Part shown: in pieces, positions 33,838 to 45,001 of the stretch | Numbering within the stretch: position 1 is the first letter of the stretch | Layout: each line of letters begins with the position of its first letter | From: Siphonodentalium dalli | Lineage: Eukaryota > Mollusca > Scaphopoda > Gadilida > Siphonodentaliidae | Assembly (NCBI GenBank): GCA_032622095.1 | Contig: CP136061.1 | Coordinates: 257,024,077-257,088,076 of the forward strand | Reading direction: 5' to 3' | DNA length: 64,000 nucleotides | Position numbers and translations under genes: made by a program | Notes under the pieces: model-generated | What the model saw: the letters and a program-made list of their open reading frames with translations, nothing else | What the model was told of the DNA's origin: nothing | The model's database searches: none

Positions 33838-34260
33838 GGATTGATTGATTGAGTGATTTAGGGTTTAGCGTCGTTTTAGCCGCTCTGCCACATCACGACC
33901 AGGAACAGAATCAGTTATCAAAAAGATCGTAGCGAAGCAACTGTGCAGATAAATCAGACAGTGGATTAGATTAAAACAATGAGCTATGTACAAGTAAAAG
34001 CACCCAAGTGGAAATGTTTCCGCTTGGTGTCAGGAATATAAATTTAAGAACTGACTTGTGTGCATCCATAATATAAAACGCATATAAGTAGTACAAGAAT
34101 ACATAATTAATAGCAATTAAATAAACTAAAATTACTAACAAGTGTAATTTTTGAGACAGTGCAAATTTTTTGGGATTGGGTGGGATTAGAACCCCGGCCC
34201 ATGACGGCGAGCGCGCCTTGTTGCTCAAAGTCCGACGTCAATACCACACGGCTACCGAAG
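33838..34260 (-). mobile_element. tRNA-headed SINE, about 420 bp
   Basis: On the minus strand a tRNA-like head (about 34240-34180) has GCGCGCTCGCCGTCATGGGC followed by a near-consensus pol III B box, GGTTCTAATCC. A central domain shared with 43790-44088 follows (TCCTGACWCCAAG, TGTCTGATTTATCT). The element ends GGCTAAAACGACGCTAAACC and an AATC repeat tail. AATC-tailed tRNA SINEs with this kind of 3' block are known from molluscs and other lophotrochozoans. Confidence 0.8.
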
Positions 34261-34362
34261 CGACCACAAAAAGGGAATCTCAAATGGCCCCTGTATTCCG
34301 ACGTCGCACTTAGGACACTATATGCACATTTTAAGGTTTCTATTGTGTGTATATATAGCAAG

Positions 34363-34412
34363 TCGAATCCCACCCAATCCCAAAAAAAATTCACGGTCTC
34401 AAAAATTACAAT
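34363..34412 (+). mobile_element. SINE head fragment, inverted
   Basis: TCGAATCCCACCCAATCCC followed by a variant of the TCTCAAAAATTACA segment is the inverse of 34140-34190. It makes a short inverted pair with the neighbouring SINE. Confidence 0.7.
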
Positions 34413-34611
34413 TGTTTCTAATACCAGGCGCCTTGTGTGTTGCATAGTCCCAGGTTTGTTCAAAGATCAACGCTCGGCATGTCTTGGAGACGTATATATA
34501 ACATGCTTGTGCCACATCTGTTAAATTACTGAGGTGGCACATCGAAATATGTAAAGTAGTTTCTAATATCAGATTTTCCATTGACAAATTGTTTATAATA
34601 TTTTATGAATT

Positions 34612-34757
34612 GCGCATGTATCAGTATCAATGCGTCAAGTTGACGGCCGGGTGGTGTGACATGCTATCATCTTTCCCCAAGCCAACAGCTTCAATTCTCA
34701 AATATTGTTTGGTGTCCGTTAGAGTTAATCATTTCTTTGAAAGTTCAAATACATGTA
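34612..34757. repeat. dispersed repeat R5, copy 1
   Basis: ATGCGTCAAGTTGACGGCCG and the following 120 bp match the inverse of 37670-37812 (CGGCCGTTAGCTTGACGCAT). Origin unknown. Confidence 0.75.
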
Positions 34758-35237
34758 TGAACTTCTTTCCGAGAGCAGAATCGTTTGAGTGATTTTGGCC
34801 AATTTTGTTTTGAAACAACGGGATCAACATCAATATGACGTGTTGTAACTGGCTCAATTTGAGGGCAATTTTGTTAACAACTGTTGCAACATTGGCTTGT
34901 GCCACATGGTCAGGAACAGGAGTGATATCGGTCTGGTCGATACCCGAATGGTGTTGGTCTGAGTGATATCGGTCTGGTCGAATTGTGTTGCTTGCGATAC
35001 TCAGAGCCTGTCTGAGTGCTCGAATCAGAACAATATTTATCTAGAAACGGTAGCATAGTATATGCGATTGATTGAATTGATGATCGGTCGAGCACCAACT
35101 ATTTCCTTTGCACCGTAATATGATTGAGGTTGCTAAGCCTTATATATGCCATTGAATTTTAAATTCATAGTCCCATATGAGATATGAACGATCCACTGCA
35201 GTATGTGGACCTTGAGAGTTGAAACATTTGTTTGGTT
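34758..35237. other. intergenic stretch without recognised feature
   Basis: Contains two GTGATATCGGTCTGGTCGA repeats (about 34921 and 34964). No gene seen. Confidence 0.5.
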
Positions 35238-35638
35238 TTAACCCTTTACCCAACAGAACGGCCCTGTGCCAATGCATTCTCTTATATATGCGAGTCGACC
35301 ATAGGTCGCCTCGCATATAAAAGAGAATGCATTGGCTTAACACATTAAAAATTATAAAATTGTTAAAGAATGTAAGAAAAAATGTTAAAAAGTGTTAAAA
35401 AAAAGATTTGTTTTAGGCCAATGCATTCCCTTATATATGATAGGCGACCTATGGTCGACTCGCATATATAAGAGAATGTATTGGCACATGGCATAACTGT
35501 AACTATCATAATGTGGTCAAGGAGCCGGTTCCAATGATATCCATATTTGTATGGTTCTATTGAGCCAGACCGAAGACATTTTAGGCTGTTGAAGCTTTAT
35601 TTGGCCGGTTTTGGCCGTTTTGTTGGGTAAAGGGTTAA
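35238..35638. mobile_element. TTAA-flanked MITE with two palindrome modules (piggyBac-type), 401 bp
   Basis: Ends are TTAACCCTTTACCCAACA and its exact inverse; the inverted repeat extends to about 26 bp with one mismatch. TTAA at both ends and a CCC...GGG terminus match piggyBac-superfamily targets. Inside are two 67-bp near-palindromes (35269-35335 and 35418-35484) joined by an A-rich spacer, then 130 bp of single-copy sequence. No transposase. Confidence 0.85.
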
Positions 35639-35904
35639 TAAATAATTAACAAGCACATTATGGTCATGTCCAGGATAAGAACAGCGTGCACATATGGTGT
35701 TTTGCTTTTACAATGTTCCCGACCATGAGCATATCCAAGCCAGTTAAAGGCACGGGTTGCGTTCGTTGCAGAAATATTCATATATGTTAAAATCGCCATC
35801 AACAGAAGTAATATATAGTTTTGTTCATATGCCAAACATATCAGCGCGTAAATAATATATTGTCGTCAAGACGAACGATGGTGTACGTAAACATTAACCT
35901 GCTC
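35639..35904. other. intergenic stretch; unassigned minus-strand frame
   Basis: A 66-residue minus-strand frame (35635-35835) starts with a hydrophobic, signal-like segment, but its end overlaps the MITE end. I cannot support it as a gene. Confidence 0.3.
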
Positions 35905-36020
35905 GTTTTACAGAAGTTTTGCTTCTGTTTAAATAACACAGCGCAATTCTATTGGTTAATCACACACAATGATATAAACGCTCTTTAGTATTTCCATATC
36001 AAGAAAACAGTAACAAGAAC
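35905..36020. repeat. dispersed repeat R6, copy 1 (inverse at 59765-59890)
   Basis: CAGCGCAATTCTATTGGTTA and ATATCAAGAAAACAGTAACA match the inverse of 59765-59890. Confidence 0.75.
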
Positions 36021-36041
36021 CTCCAAGTATCCGACATTCAA

Positions 36042-36480
36042 TGCAGCTTGATATTCGCACCGATGGAAGGTAAGAAGAAAACTATTTAGAGGAATTAGAG
36101 GAACTTATTGTCCACCAAATGTCTTTGAAAATCTACCGACTATTGTAACTCCCTGTGGTGCCAACTCAGCCCATATATTCAGAATATTCAGCTATATCGC
36201 GAATTCTCATCACAGCTCTGCTACTTTTCAATGGTGTGAGGAGTAATCACCACTGATGTTTGTGCAATAGATGTTAACTGTATAAGAACATCAGACAATG
36301 TCTTGAACAATCAGAAGAGACTCACTTTGTGGCACAATCCTAATTGGTTTGACATATCTTATTAGAATATCTCTTGACATTCGGATCAAAACCAAGAACC
36401 AAGTACTGAGGATAGACCTCAGCATCAGTGGAACTTAGCAAGTTATCATTCTTACGTTTTCGTTAAAATCGTTCAAACAG
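36042..36480 (-). mobile_element. decayed LINE ORF1 fragment, minus copy
   Basis: Reverse complement of 36500-36790 at moderate divergence; they share GATGGAAGGTAAGAAG, TGTAACTCCCTGTG and GTTTGTGCAATA. Read on the minus strand, the residues that can be followed parallel the plus-strand ORF1 copy, with stops throughout. Confidence 0.65.
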
Positions 36481-36499
36481 GACTGGGCAACTAAGTTGC

Positions 36500-37345
36500 T
36501 CTCTTCTGATAAAATGTTCAAGAAACAATCAAGCTGACGATCTTATTCAATTAGCATATATTGCACAAACACCAGTGATGATTACTCATTACAATACATT
36601 GAGCAGTAGTAGAACTGTGCTGCGAACTCGTGCTATAGCTGATTTTTCCGAGTCGGAGATAGTGCCTGAGTTACCAACACAGGGAGTTACAGAAGTTCGT
36701 AGATCTACAGTTGATAGACAAACAGTTCCCTTGAATTGTTATCTTCTTACCTTCAATCGATGCGAACATTCACCGACATTGAAGGTTTGTATATCTAGAT
36801 GGATTTAAGCACATATGTTCTAAACCCATTGCGATGTTTAAATGTCAGGGTATGGCGATGGCCAGGAACATTATAAAAAAAAGTAAGAAACCATATCTAC
36901 ACGATGTTTTATTTCTGGTGATCATCTTAAGGATTGAACGAATCCTAAAACAATTTCAAACTGCCAAGGTCAACATGCTGCAATGGATCGTCCATGCCCC
37001 ATTTTGGACTATGACTTCAAGATTCGACGATATAAAGCTGAGAAGCATCTGTCAAATATAGATGCTTAGAACATAGTCGGTCATCGAGCATCCATTCCAC
37101 ATGTCACATATTCAGCAATCGTGTCTGCACATAAGTGTGTCGATGCCAGCACTCAGAGTCAAACCAAATTCGTCAGTATGTCACTAGCAACACACGTTGA
37201 GGCGGCGGATATTATGCTTGTGCAATAACCTGTAGCGCATGTAATGGATACAGCTGCTGTCGCTGAGATATCTCCTTCGAAACAATATATGCAAGTTGAT
37301 CCCATTGTTCCAAAACAAAAATCGCCTGTTCAACATATCTACAAA
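36500..37345 (+). mobile_element. decayed LINE ORF1 (gag-like, zinc-knuckle) fragment
   Basis: Frame 36575-36808 contains LRTRAIADFSESEIVPEL, TQGVTEVRR and YLLTFN. The next segment reads, across frames, KCQGYGDGQEH, SGDHLKD, NCQGQHAAMDR and IRRYKAEKHLS. This order, from the GVT-x-V-R-R region to several Cys/His knuckles to the KAEK segment, is typical of ORF1 proteins of Jockey/CR1-group LINEs. Internal stops and frameshifts show it is dead. Its right side is cut by repeat R2 at about 37350. Confidence 0.75.
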
Positions 37346-37351
37346 TATATA

Positions 37352-37592
37352 CGCACACAATCGACCTATAATGTGAACTTTCGTTTTATGGCGCGGGCAA
37401 CAGCATATGTTAAAGTGCATACACTTGCAAGGTCGTGAGTTGGCTTATTTGTGTCGTTGTCCGCACAAAATTTCATTGTGAGTCGATAATGTGACTAAAA
37501 CGCGCTTATTTTCAGCACATTATAGACTCAAAGCAATCTACCTGAAACCAGTTATATTATACGCAGATACTGTGCGGTTTTTTTAGGATTAG
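37352..37592 (+). repeat. dispersed palindromic repeat R2, copy 2
   Basis: AATCGACCTATAATGTGAA, TTTTATGGCGCGGGC, GTTGGCTTATTTGTGTC and CAGATACTGTGCGG align with the copies at 23372 and 58160. Inserted into or next to the LINE ORF1 relic. Confidence 0.75.
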
Positions 37593-37669
37593 GCTGGCCC
37601 GTTGCTACGAAACAAAACTGGTCAAAGTCACTCCAGCATTTCCACTCTCAGAGAGGTCCATCGTTGAGC

Positions 37670-37812
37670 ATTCAAAGTTTGAACAGATGCTTGATGAGAA
37701 ACGACCAACTCTTGAAGACAAAAAGAATATTTGTGGATTGAAGCTGTCGGTTGGGTGAGGATGGCATTATGTAACACCCACCCGGCCGTTAGCTTGACGC
37801 ATTGATACATGT
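37670..37812. repeat. dispersed repeat R5, copy 2
   Basis: Inverse of 34612-34757. Confidence 0.75.
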
Positions 37813-37819
37813 TTATGTA

Positions 37820-37851
37820 AGTAAGTAAGCAAGTAAGTAAGTAAGTAAGTA
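37820..37851. repeat. GTAA microsatellite
   Basis: Eight or so GTAA tetramers with one GCAA. It may be the simple-repeat tail of a minus-strand LINE 3' end lying at 37852-38175, but no coding sequence remains to prove that. Confidence 0.9.
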
Positions 37852-38175
37852 ATGCTTTATTCTCAGCCATTATAATACATGGTACATGAGAAAACATATA
37901 TACACTATATACAAATTAGAACTTTCCGGGGTATACATAGACAGAATACAATGCAGATAATAATCAGTTACGGTCCAATATTGCATTAACAAGTCCGAAA
38001 TAGAACAATACAGATTTCGATAGACTGATCTAAAGATTTTAGGCGAACCGGGGAAAAAAGAATAAATTACATAAGTACACATCATGTTTAGTATATATAG
38101 TACTGTTTTCTCATTTACTTTTTGGAAACCAAGTTGTTGTAAATGATGATGTAAAACTATTACGTACATGATCAT

Positions 38176-38325
38176 TATCTGTAATTAAATTGACTCATAT
38201 AATGTATAATGTATACACACACTTGTAAATACACACATATATACGTATACATAATCATACATATACCTACACACACAAACATACATACATATGTATAAAT
38301 ATACATGCATATATATGTAGCTATA
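38176..38325. repeat. TA/CA-rich simple sequence
   Basis: Alternating CACA, TATA and ATAC runs immediately left of the first Helitron candidate. ORFs here (38175-38450 minus) are compositional artefacts. Confidence 0.85.
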
Positions 38326-39057
38326 TCTATTATATATTTTGGAAGATCTGTCTGTGTGTCTGTGTGTGTGTTCGCGATGAACTCGAAAACGGCCGACCCG
38401 ATTTCGATGAAACTTCGTATGTGTGGGTATTTTCGGCCGTGCGGTGGCATGGGCCTATTAATTTGTTCGTGGGACGTGACCTTGAAATCGGGTCATTTCA
38501 AGGTCAAACGCCCGAATATCACGGGATTTCGATGAAACTTGGTATGTGGGGGTACGTTCGGCCGGGGAGTGACATAGTCCTATTAATTTTCCCGTGCGAC
38601 GTGACCTTGACCTTGAAATCGGGTCATTTCAAGGTCAAACGCCCGAATATCACGGGATTTCGATGAAACTTGGTATGTGGGGGTACTTTCGTATGGGGAG
38701 TCTCATAAGCATATCCATTTGCCCGTGCGACGTGACCTTGACCTTGAAATCGGGTAACTTCAAAGTTAAATCGCCAATTTTGATGGGATTTCGACGAAAT
38801 TTGATACGTGGGGTTACTTTTGTCCACTGATTGTTTTGGACGGGTCATATCGTGACCCCCGACCTGACCTTGACCTTCAAAATGATCAATTCAAGGTCAA
38901 ATCGGGTAAAACCGGATGGATTTCGACGGGTACTTTTGTCGGGTACTTTTGTCCGGGCAGTGTATTGGACGGGTCAAATCGTTACCCCCGCCTGACCGTG
39001 ACCTTCAAAATGGTCAATTCAAGGTCCAAGCCCGGACGAAGTCGGGTCACCTTCTAG
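38326..39057 (+). mobile_element. non-autonomous Helitron candidate 1, 732 bp
   Basis: 5' end TC (TCTATTATATATTTTGG) preceded by A. The 3' end is CTAG followed by T, with a GC-rich hairpin CCCGGACGAAGTCGGG ending 7 nt before CTAG. There is no target duplication and no terminal inverted repeat. These are the canonical Helitron rules (5'-TC, 3'-hairpin-CTRR, insertion between A and T). The body is a tandem array of about 5 units of 125-131 bp sharing GATTTCGATGAAACTT and TGACCTTGACCTTGAAAT. No Rep/helicase is present. Confidence 0.65.
38398..39045. repeat. 125-131-bp tandem repeat inside Helitron candidate 1
   Basis: GATTTCG landmarks recur near 38400, 38525, 38656, 38787 and 38918. Similarity to the first units declines toward the right. 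Confidence 0.85.
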
Positions 39058-39093
39058 TATATATATATATATATAGCCACACACATATATATA

Positions 39094-41984
39094 TCTATAT
39101 TTGCGAATGTCTGTCTGTCTGTCTGTGTTCTATAGAATTCACAGGGGACCACATAGATGGCACAAAAGGGGTCTAATAAGGGTAACTTTTTACGAGAAAG
39201 ATAATGGTGAGTGTTAGAATTTTCTAAAGTGACGCCGTTGTTGTTCGGGGCATAAAAGGGGGAGGGGCAAAAGTCGCGCCGTTCGCGTCAGGGATGCCCG
39301 GAAAGGGAGAGGGGCACCAAAATTGATCAAAAATAATTTTAGCGCCGAATTCCACCAAATTGATGCACATTCTTCTGAGATCTTCTCCATGATACAAGGA
39401 ATCTTATTGTGTGATTTAAAGACGCCAAATTGGTGTCGTTGGGATAAGAGATTTTGGGGGGGGGCGGTGGGTTGGTACTAAATCTGATAAGAATTGGCTT
39501 AGTCGCGGATTGCCACGAAACTTATACAAATTCATCCCCATGGTATGAGGTGTCTAATGGCGTGGCTTAAAGCTGTCAAAAGTGGCGTCATTCGAGTCAG
39601 GGGTGCACTGAAAGGGAGAGGGGCACCAAACATTTTATTTTTAGCGCCAATTTCCACCGAATTGATACACATTCTTATACATGATATGAGGAATCTAATC
39701 GTGTGATTTTAAAGACGTCATATTGGTGCTGCATTGGTGAGAGATGGGTGGGTGGGGTTGGCGCTAAATTTGATAAAAAATTGTTTAGTCGCGGATTAGC
39801 ATCAAACATACAAATAATAATCTCCATGATATCAGGAGTCTAATTGTGTGGTTTAAAGATGTCAAAAGTGGGGCCATTCGAGTCAGGGGTGCCTGAGAGG
39901 GACAAAACATTGATAAACAATATGTTTAGCGCCGATTTCCACCTGATTGATACATATTCTTCTCCGTGATACGAATAATCTAATCGTGTGGTTTAAATGC
40001 GCCAAATTGGTGCCTTTTGGGTGAGAGATATGCAATTGTGGCCCTAAATTTGATACGAATTTGTATACTCGCCAATTTTCATAAATTTTATATATATTCA
40101 TCTCTATAATGAGTCTAAGTGTGTGATTTAATGATGTCAAAAGTGGCGCCGCTTGAGTCCGAAATAGAGACGGGGGGGGGGGTAACAAAAATCTTATAAA
40201 AATATGTTTAGTGCCAATTACCATCAATCTCATAAACGTTCTTCTCAAATGAGACAATGAATCAAATATTTACGAATATCTGTCTGTGTTCTAAATATAA
40301 CTTTAAGGGTACAATCGAGATGGCACCAATTAAGGCGGTCTAACATGGATAGCTTTTTACGAGTAAGATATACGAGTAAGATAATGGTGCGGGTTAAAAT
40401 TTTATAAAGTGACGTTGTTGGTGTCAGGGGATGGGCTATTTTTAGCAGATATTTCGACCAAATTGATATATTATTCTTCTCCGAGATACGAGGAATATAA
40501 ACTTGTGATTTAAAGACGCGAAATTGGTGCCGTTTGGGTGAGAGATGGCGGGGGTGGGGTAATAGCTATACTAAGAATTTGTTTACTTGCGATTACCACC
40601 AAACTGATATATAATCATCTCCATTATATAATGCATGCATGACTCTAATAGAAGTGGTTTAAATATGACAAAAGTGACGCGATTCAAGTCATGCATGAGG
40701 GGAGTTGCACCAAAGTTGATACAAATATATTTAGCACTGATGCCACCAAATTCATGCACGTTCTTCTCTAATGATGTGATTAATTAAATCACATTTGGGG
40801 TCGTTTGGGTCATGGATGGCGAGAGGAGATTCGCTAGCATTTATAAGATTGTTCAATTCGCCGATATCCAGCAAATATATATATAGATAGTCATCTCCCA
40901 GGCCATCTCCGTGTCGTTCTAAGGAGTTGTTGGCATTCCAATTTCACAATCTCGACAAAATTTAATGGTGACCGAATGGAACTTGAACAATTATATGTTC
41001 TCAACTGTCATACTTATACGGGGATGGAAATCAGGGCATTCCTATAATGATCTAGCAACACAGATATATAGAAGAAAGCATTAAAAGTATATTTATATCA
41101 ATCTATTTAAGAGATACATATATTCATTCAAACTGAGGGACCTTGAATCGTCAGAAGATTGCATATTAGATTGGCTCATGTATATATTATAACACGATTG
41201 AGTCTGTCCCATTCAATATAGTTTCCACAAAAAAAGTTACAATTGCCAAGAGATATGGAAATGTAGAGCAGGCCTGTTCAAAAATAGTGGTCACATTGTG
41301 CAGTCAAATATGGTTACTTCTGAGATAAAGGAAAACGCATTCCGTAGCACATGACTTTTCAGGATCCTTCAATATTGACATCTGACAAGGGTATATCTGC
41401 CCGATACAGAGGATTTCTTTCATTTTTTAGAACAGACTCATCGCTTAACATAAACAACTCAACATCTCGCTGTGTTGGGCACATGTAGCTGCTATACGTG
41501 CATAACATCAATTCTTTTAAACTGAAAATGATTAGCCAGTATATAGCACCAGAATAGAGGAGCACCTGGACATATCTTTAAAACATCTGTATCTTCATGA
41601 AGATATGATAAACTAGATTGATAGATTGATACATCTCTATGTAAAACACAATTGTCGTCTTTTATTTTTTCAAACTAATGTGTTTATGATGTTCATGAGT
41701 CATGCTATAACGTCTGAAGTATACGCAGTTGTAAATAATTAAATACTTCTTTATTGGTGGGACGGATAAATGCGATAAACAAAATGATAATCGCTCCGAT
41801 CTGACAACGTGATTCACTACTTTTATTCCATGTGTAAGAATAATGTTTTGTGATGCCATGTGGATATACAATTTATGAGAATACGTGTAACACTTTGAGA
41901 GCAAGAGTATTCTCTAGTCCCATCAAATATCCACAGAGGGTTTCACATCAATTTAACCTGGGCAACGCCGGGTAACCCTGCTAG
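39094..41984 (+). mobile_element. non-autonomous Helitron candidate 2, 2.9 kb
   Basis: 5' end TCTATATTTGCGAATG followed by a CTGT run, preceded by A. The 3' end is CTAG followed by T, with a weak hairpin CCTGGGCAACGCCGGG upstream (about 41957-41972). The start resembles candidate 1 (TCTAT..., then GTCTGTCTG) and lies 36 bp after it, across a TA tract. The interior to about 40870 consists of degenerate repeats with landmarks TTTAAAGACGCCAAATTGGT, TTCGAGTCAGGGGTGC and GGGAGAGGGGCACCAAA. A second internal start-like block lies at about 40270. No Rep/helicase ORF is seen. It may be a composite of several insertions. Confidence 0.5.
39280..40760. repeat. about 280-bp degenerate tandem repeats inside Helitron candidate 2
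   Basis: The AGTGGCG(T/C)C...GAGTCAGGGG block recurs near 39275, 39586, 39866, 40142 and 40672, and the GTGTGATTTAAAGACGCC block near 39409, 39702, 39988 and 40504. Confidence 0.75.
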
Positions 41985-42299
41985 TACACATATATAAACA
42001 CACACACATAGACATTGTATATTGGCACATTCGATATTCGTTATGGAATTTGGCATATCTAAAACACGTAGAAACCATACAAATAGCAACATAATATGCA
42101 TAGTTGTACTATGAATAAGGAATCTACGACGTGATCTTCATAGATATGTATGTCTGCATGTTCACACATACATACAGACGCACACACATATAAGCACCAC
42201 GCTCGCCAAATATTTGAATAGTTATTTAAATTGTTTTAATCCGATTTTTATAAAGTTTGAAAGTTTGTTTAGCTTCATTGTGTCAGAAGAATTTAATAA
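41985..42299. other. simple-sequence and unassigned stretch
   Basis: CACA/TATA-rich, resembling the sequence left of 38326. This agrees with the two Helitron candidates having inserted into one microsatellite-rich tract. Confidence 0.5.
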
Positions 42300-43740
42300 A
42301 CCATAAAAAGACTATCGCGATGGATTTTTCCAGATCGATTCGTCAATAGATTTCATCCGGTATTCACGTAAATTTGGACAAACTATTACAAAAATGATAT
42401 TCATCGCACATGATGGCGCCACATAACTGACATGAGCCAATTCCTGATATCCCTTTCGTAGATTTTGCCCACTTCATAGTCTCGACGCCTAATCTATGAT
42501 TTGATGTACGAATTCTCTGTAGCGAGATAATTGAATTAAAGGGACATTCAACATAAAAACGACTAAGCGAAGGACATTTGTTCAGGTTACGATAAAATTC
42601 TCCTCGTGACGATTGAGAAACTTCATTATTCCACTGGAGGAAAAAAAGTTGTTTTTTTGGGCATATATTGAAGTTTAGAATGTTTAGAATGTTTTCCAGT
42701 TGTCTTCGCAATCCGCACGCACAAAAATGTCTTCAATGTGATCAAGGTATCGTATTCTTTTGCCACCGCCTTTCATAGCTAAAATTAACTTGTACAATAT
42801 GAAGGGGTGATTACTTTTTTTTTCGTCATTAGGCGGCTCCAAAATGAGGTTATTCTTTTGTCAATTTCAACACGCAATGGCCATCTTCCAAGCTCACCAT
42901 AAACAATATAATTTGGAGTACTCATTTTCATGTTCGTTAGGAGCTTACATAATTTGAGATGAACAGCCTCGATATCGCCAGTATTCTCAAAGCCCCATAA
43001 TTCACATCCATATAACATAATGGGTTGTATGAGGTAATCAAACAGTTTTAATGCTAAGTCTGCAGATAGGTGAAGATTTCTCACCTTGGATATGAGTCCG
43101 TACATAGCTTTTGTCGATTTCATTTTTATCGACTTGATTGCCGGACAGAATCGTCCGTTATAAATTAATTAAATGCCTAAATAAGGAAACTGTTCGACTA
43201 TATCTAATTTATCATCACAAAGCATGACATTTGGGGGAGAACTCAATTTTTTTTTGGTGAAGATCATTACCTTAGTTTTTTTTAGTGTTTATTTTGAGCT
43301 CCCAAGACTCTGAATAGTCAGAAAACGCATCTAAAATTCGTTGCATGTCATACGGATTGTCCGCAAACAAAACAGTATCATCTGCATATAAGATGCACCA
43401 TAGTTTGAGATAAATCTCTAACTCATGGAAAACTCGATCGTTAAGATACCTTAACCCATCGGTAACGCAATTTTCTAGAAAATCTTCAAGATCATTCAAG
43501 TAAATAGAGAACAGGAGAGGGGATAGTTTTCGCCTTGTTTTACCCCTACGTTACTTACAAAATATTCTGACAACAGACCATTGCTGACTACGCAAGACTT
43601 TGTAGCCTGGTACATGTTCCGGATTATATTAAATAACTTGCCGTTGATTCCGGTTCTCATAAGTTTCACCCATAACGCCTCTCGCCAAACAGTATCGAAT
43701 TATCGAGTTATCAACTATTATAAATACCGTATCATTTGCA
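42300..43740 (-). mobile_element. 5'-truncated LINE, reverse transcriptase and C-terminal relic
   Basis: Minus strand, in order: AKSCVVSNGLLSEYF and GVKQGE (about 43590-43530); a one-base loss in the codons before LSPLLFSIYLNDLE; RT catalytic box LYADDTVLFADN within 43272-43499; KSTKAMYGLI, LFDYLIQPIMLYGCELWG and GRWPLRVEIDKR in 42785-43123; and a terminal Cys/His knuckle CQLCGAIMCDEYHFC in 42364-42711. Reading frames are separated by stops and indels, one within a poly-A run near 43277. It belongs to the LINE group with APE-type relatives; I cannot assign the clade with confidence. Confidence 0.85.
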
Positions 43741-43789
43741 AAATCTGATTTTAAAAGCTTGTTTACATATTTCGATGTGCAGACTTGGT

Positions 43790-44088
43790 AATTTAATGTT
43801 ATTTATTTGCTATGTATTATGTATTATTGGACTACTTTTAAACGGTTTATAGTATGATTGCACACTAGTTAGTTCTTGACTTTATATTCCTGACTCCAAG
43901 TGGAAACATTCCTCTTGTGTGATTTCATTTGTGCATAGCTCATTGTTCTAATCTAATCCGTTGTCTGATTTATCTACACAATTGCTTCACTGCGATCTTT
44001 TTTTATACCTGATTCTGTTCTCGGTCGCGATATGGCCTAGCGGCTAAACGACGTTAAACCCTCAATCACACAATCAATCAATCAGGGT
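43790..44088 (+). mobile_element. 5'-truncated SINE
   Basis: Same family as 33838-34260: TTGACTTTATATTCCTGACT, TCATTGTTCTAATCTAATCC, GGCTAAACGACGTTAAACCC and an AATC tail. The tRNA-like head is absent. Confidence 0.8.
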
Positions 44089-44214
44089 TCGCGCTGGCCG
44101 GATTCTTTTGGCCACTTTGTTGGCCATTTCTGAATATGAATGACCATTGTTTCATAACCTTAGCCAAATTGAAAAACAAAAATGTAAAGAAACGCGTAAC
44201 AAATATGTTATATA

Positions 44215-44790
44215 TAGAATACACGCATAGTAGCCAAGAATACAAACTGTTCAAGAGTGGATTTGTGGTTTTAACCACGAGTCTTTTGGCGAGTGGTTAA
44301 CATCCCCAATACCACGAGTGGTGAACATTTTGTACTCTCGGCTACCATGGGTGTATTTTGTTTATGCCATAATTATTACTGATTTGTTATGCGAAATCAG
44401 CTACTGTTTACTTTTAATGTGTATCCTCACCGAGAAACATAACCACGACGCAATAAGGAATGTTTGTCACGCGTAGTGATGCATACAGTCACGTCATGAC
44501 GTCAGCCTGTTTGTGAGCCATGGGTCACTTAATATTCATATGTTTCCTAGTTCATATAACACTAGAAAGCTACATTTGATTGAAATGCAAGAAATATTCC
44601 TCATATCAAATCATGACAATCTCCTATTTTAAATTAATGTAACATAAGAACTATTTGCTAACTACGATGTAGTTCTACTGTGTGTATAAATGTTTAACAC
44701 ACGCAAATAACGTTTGAACATTTAAAGCCACAGAAGAAATGTATACCCACAGTAGGAAGCTGTATACCCACAGTAGCATGTGAGTCATAA
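44215..44790. repeat. repeat R7, unit 1 (uninterrupted)
   Basis: Starts ATACACGCATAGTAGCC and includes GTGGTTTTAACCACGAGTC, an inverse CTCGGCTACCATGGGTGTAT, GTCACGTCATGACGTCAGCC and ACCCACAGTAG near its end. The same order recurs in unit 2. Confidence 0.85.
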
Positions 44791-45001
44791 CGAATACACC
44801 CATAGTAGCCGAGAATAAAACAAATTCACCGCGAGTAGAATTGTGGTGTTAACCACGAGCATGCTGGCGAGTGGTTAAAACCACGAGTGGTCCAATTTTT
44901 TTATTCTCGGCTACTATGCGTTTATTTTATTTATGCCATAATTATTATTTTTGATTTGTTCCGTGAATTCAACTACTCCGCTTTGAATGCGTATCCACAC
45001 C

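Noticed and set aside
34180-34240. A functional tRNA gene on the minus strand
   Set aside because: Only the B box and a partial A-box region are preserved, no full cloverleaf can be drawn, and the sequence continues into a SINE body.
34107-34524. Overlapping 118- and 121-residue ORFs on opposite strands
   Set aside because: Both derive from a SINE and its inverted head fragment (shared FWDWVG segment).
35635-35835. 66-residue minus-strand ORF with signal-like start
   Set aside because: Overlaps the end of a MITE, lacks splice or promoter evidence, and AT-rich DNA readily yields hydrophobic ORFs.
38175-39176. Several 70-100-residue ORFs on both strands
   Set aside because: They are readings of the Helitron candidate's internal tandem repeats and neighbouring microsatellites; repeated phrases follow the repeat period.
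42300-43740. A Penelope-like or retroviral reverse transcriptase
   Set aside because: No protease, integrase, LTR or GIY-YIG sequence is seen. Order of RT box, thumb and C-terminal knuckle fits a non-LTR LINE.
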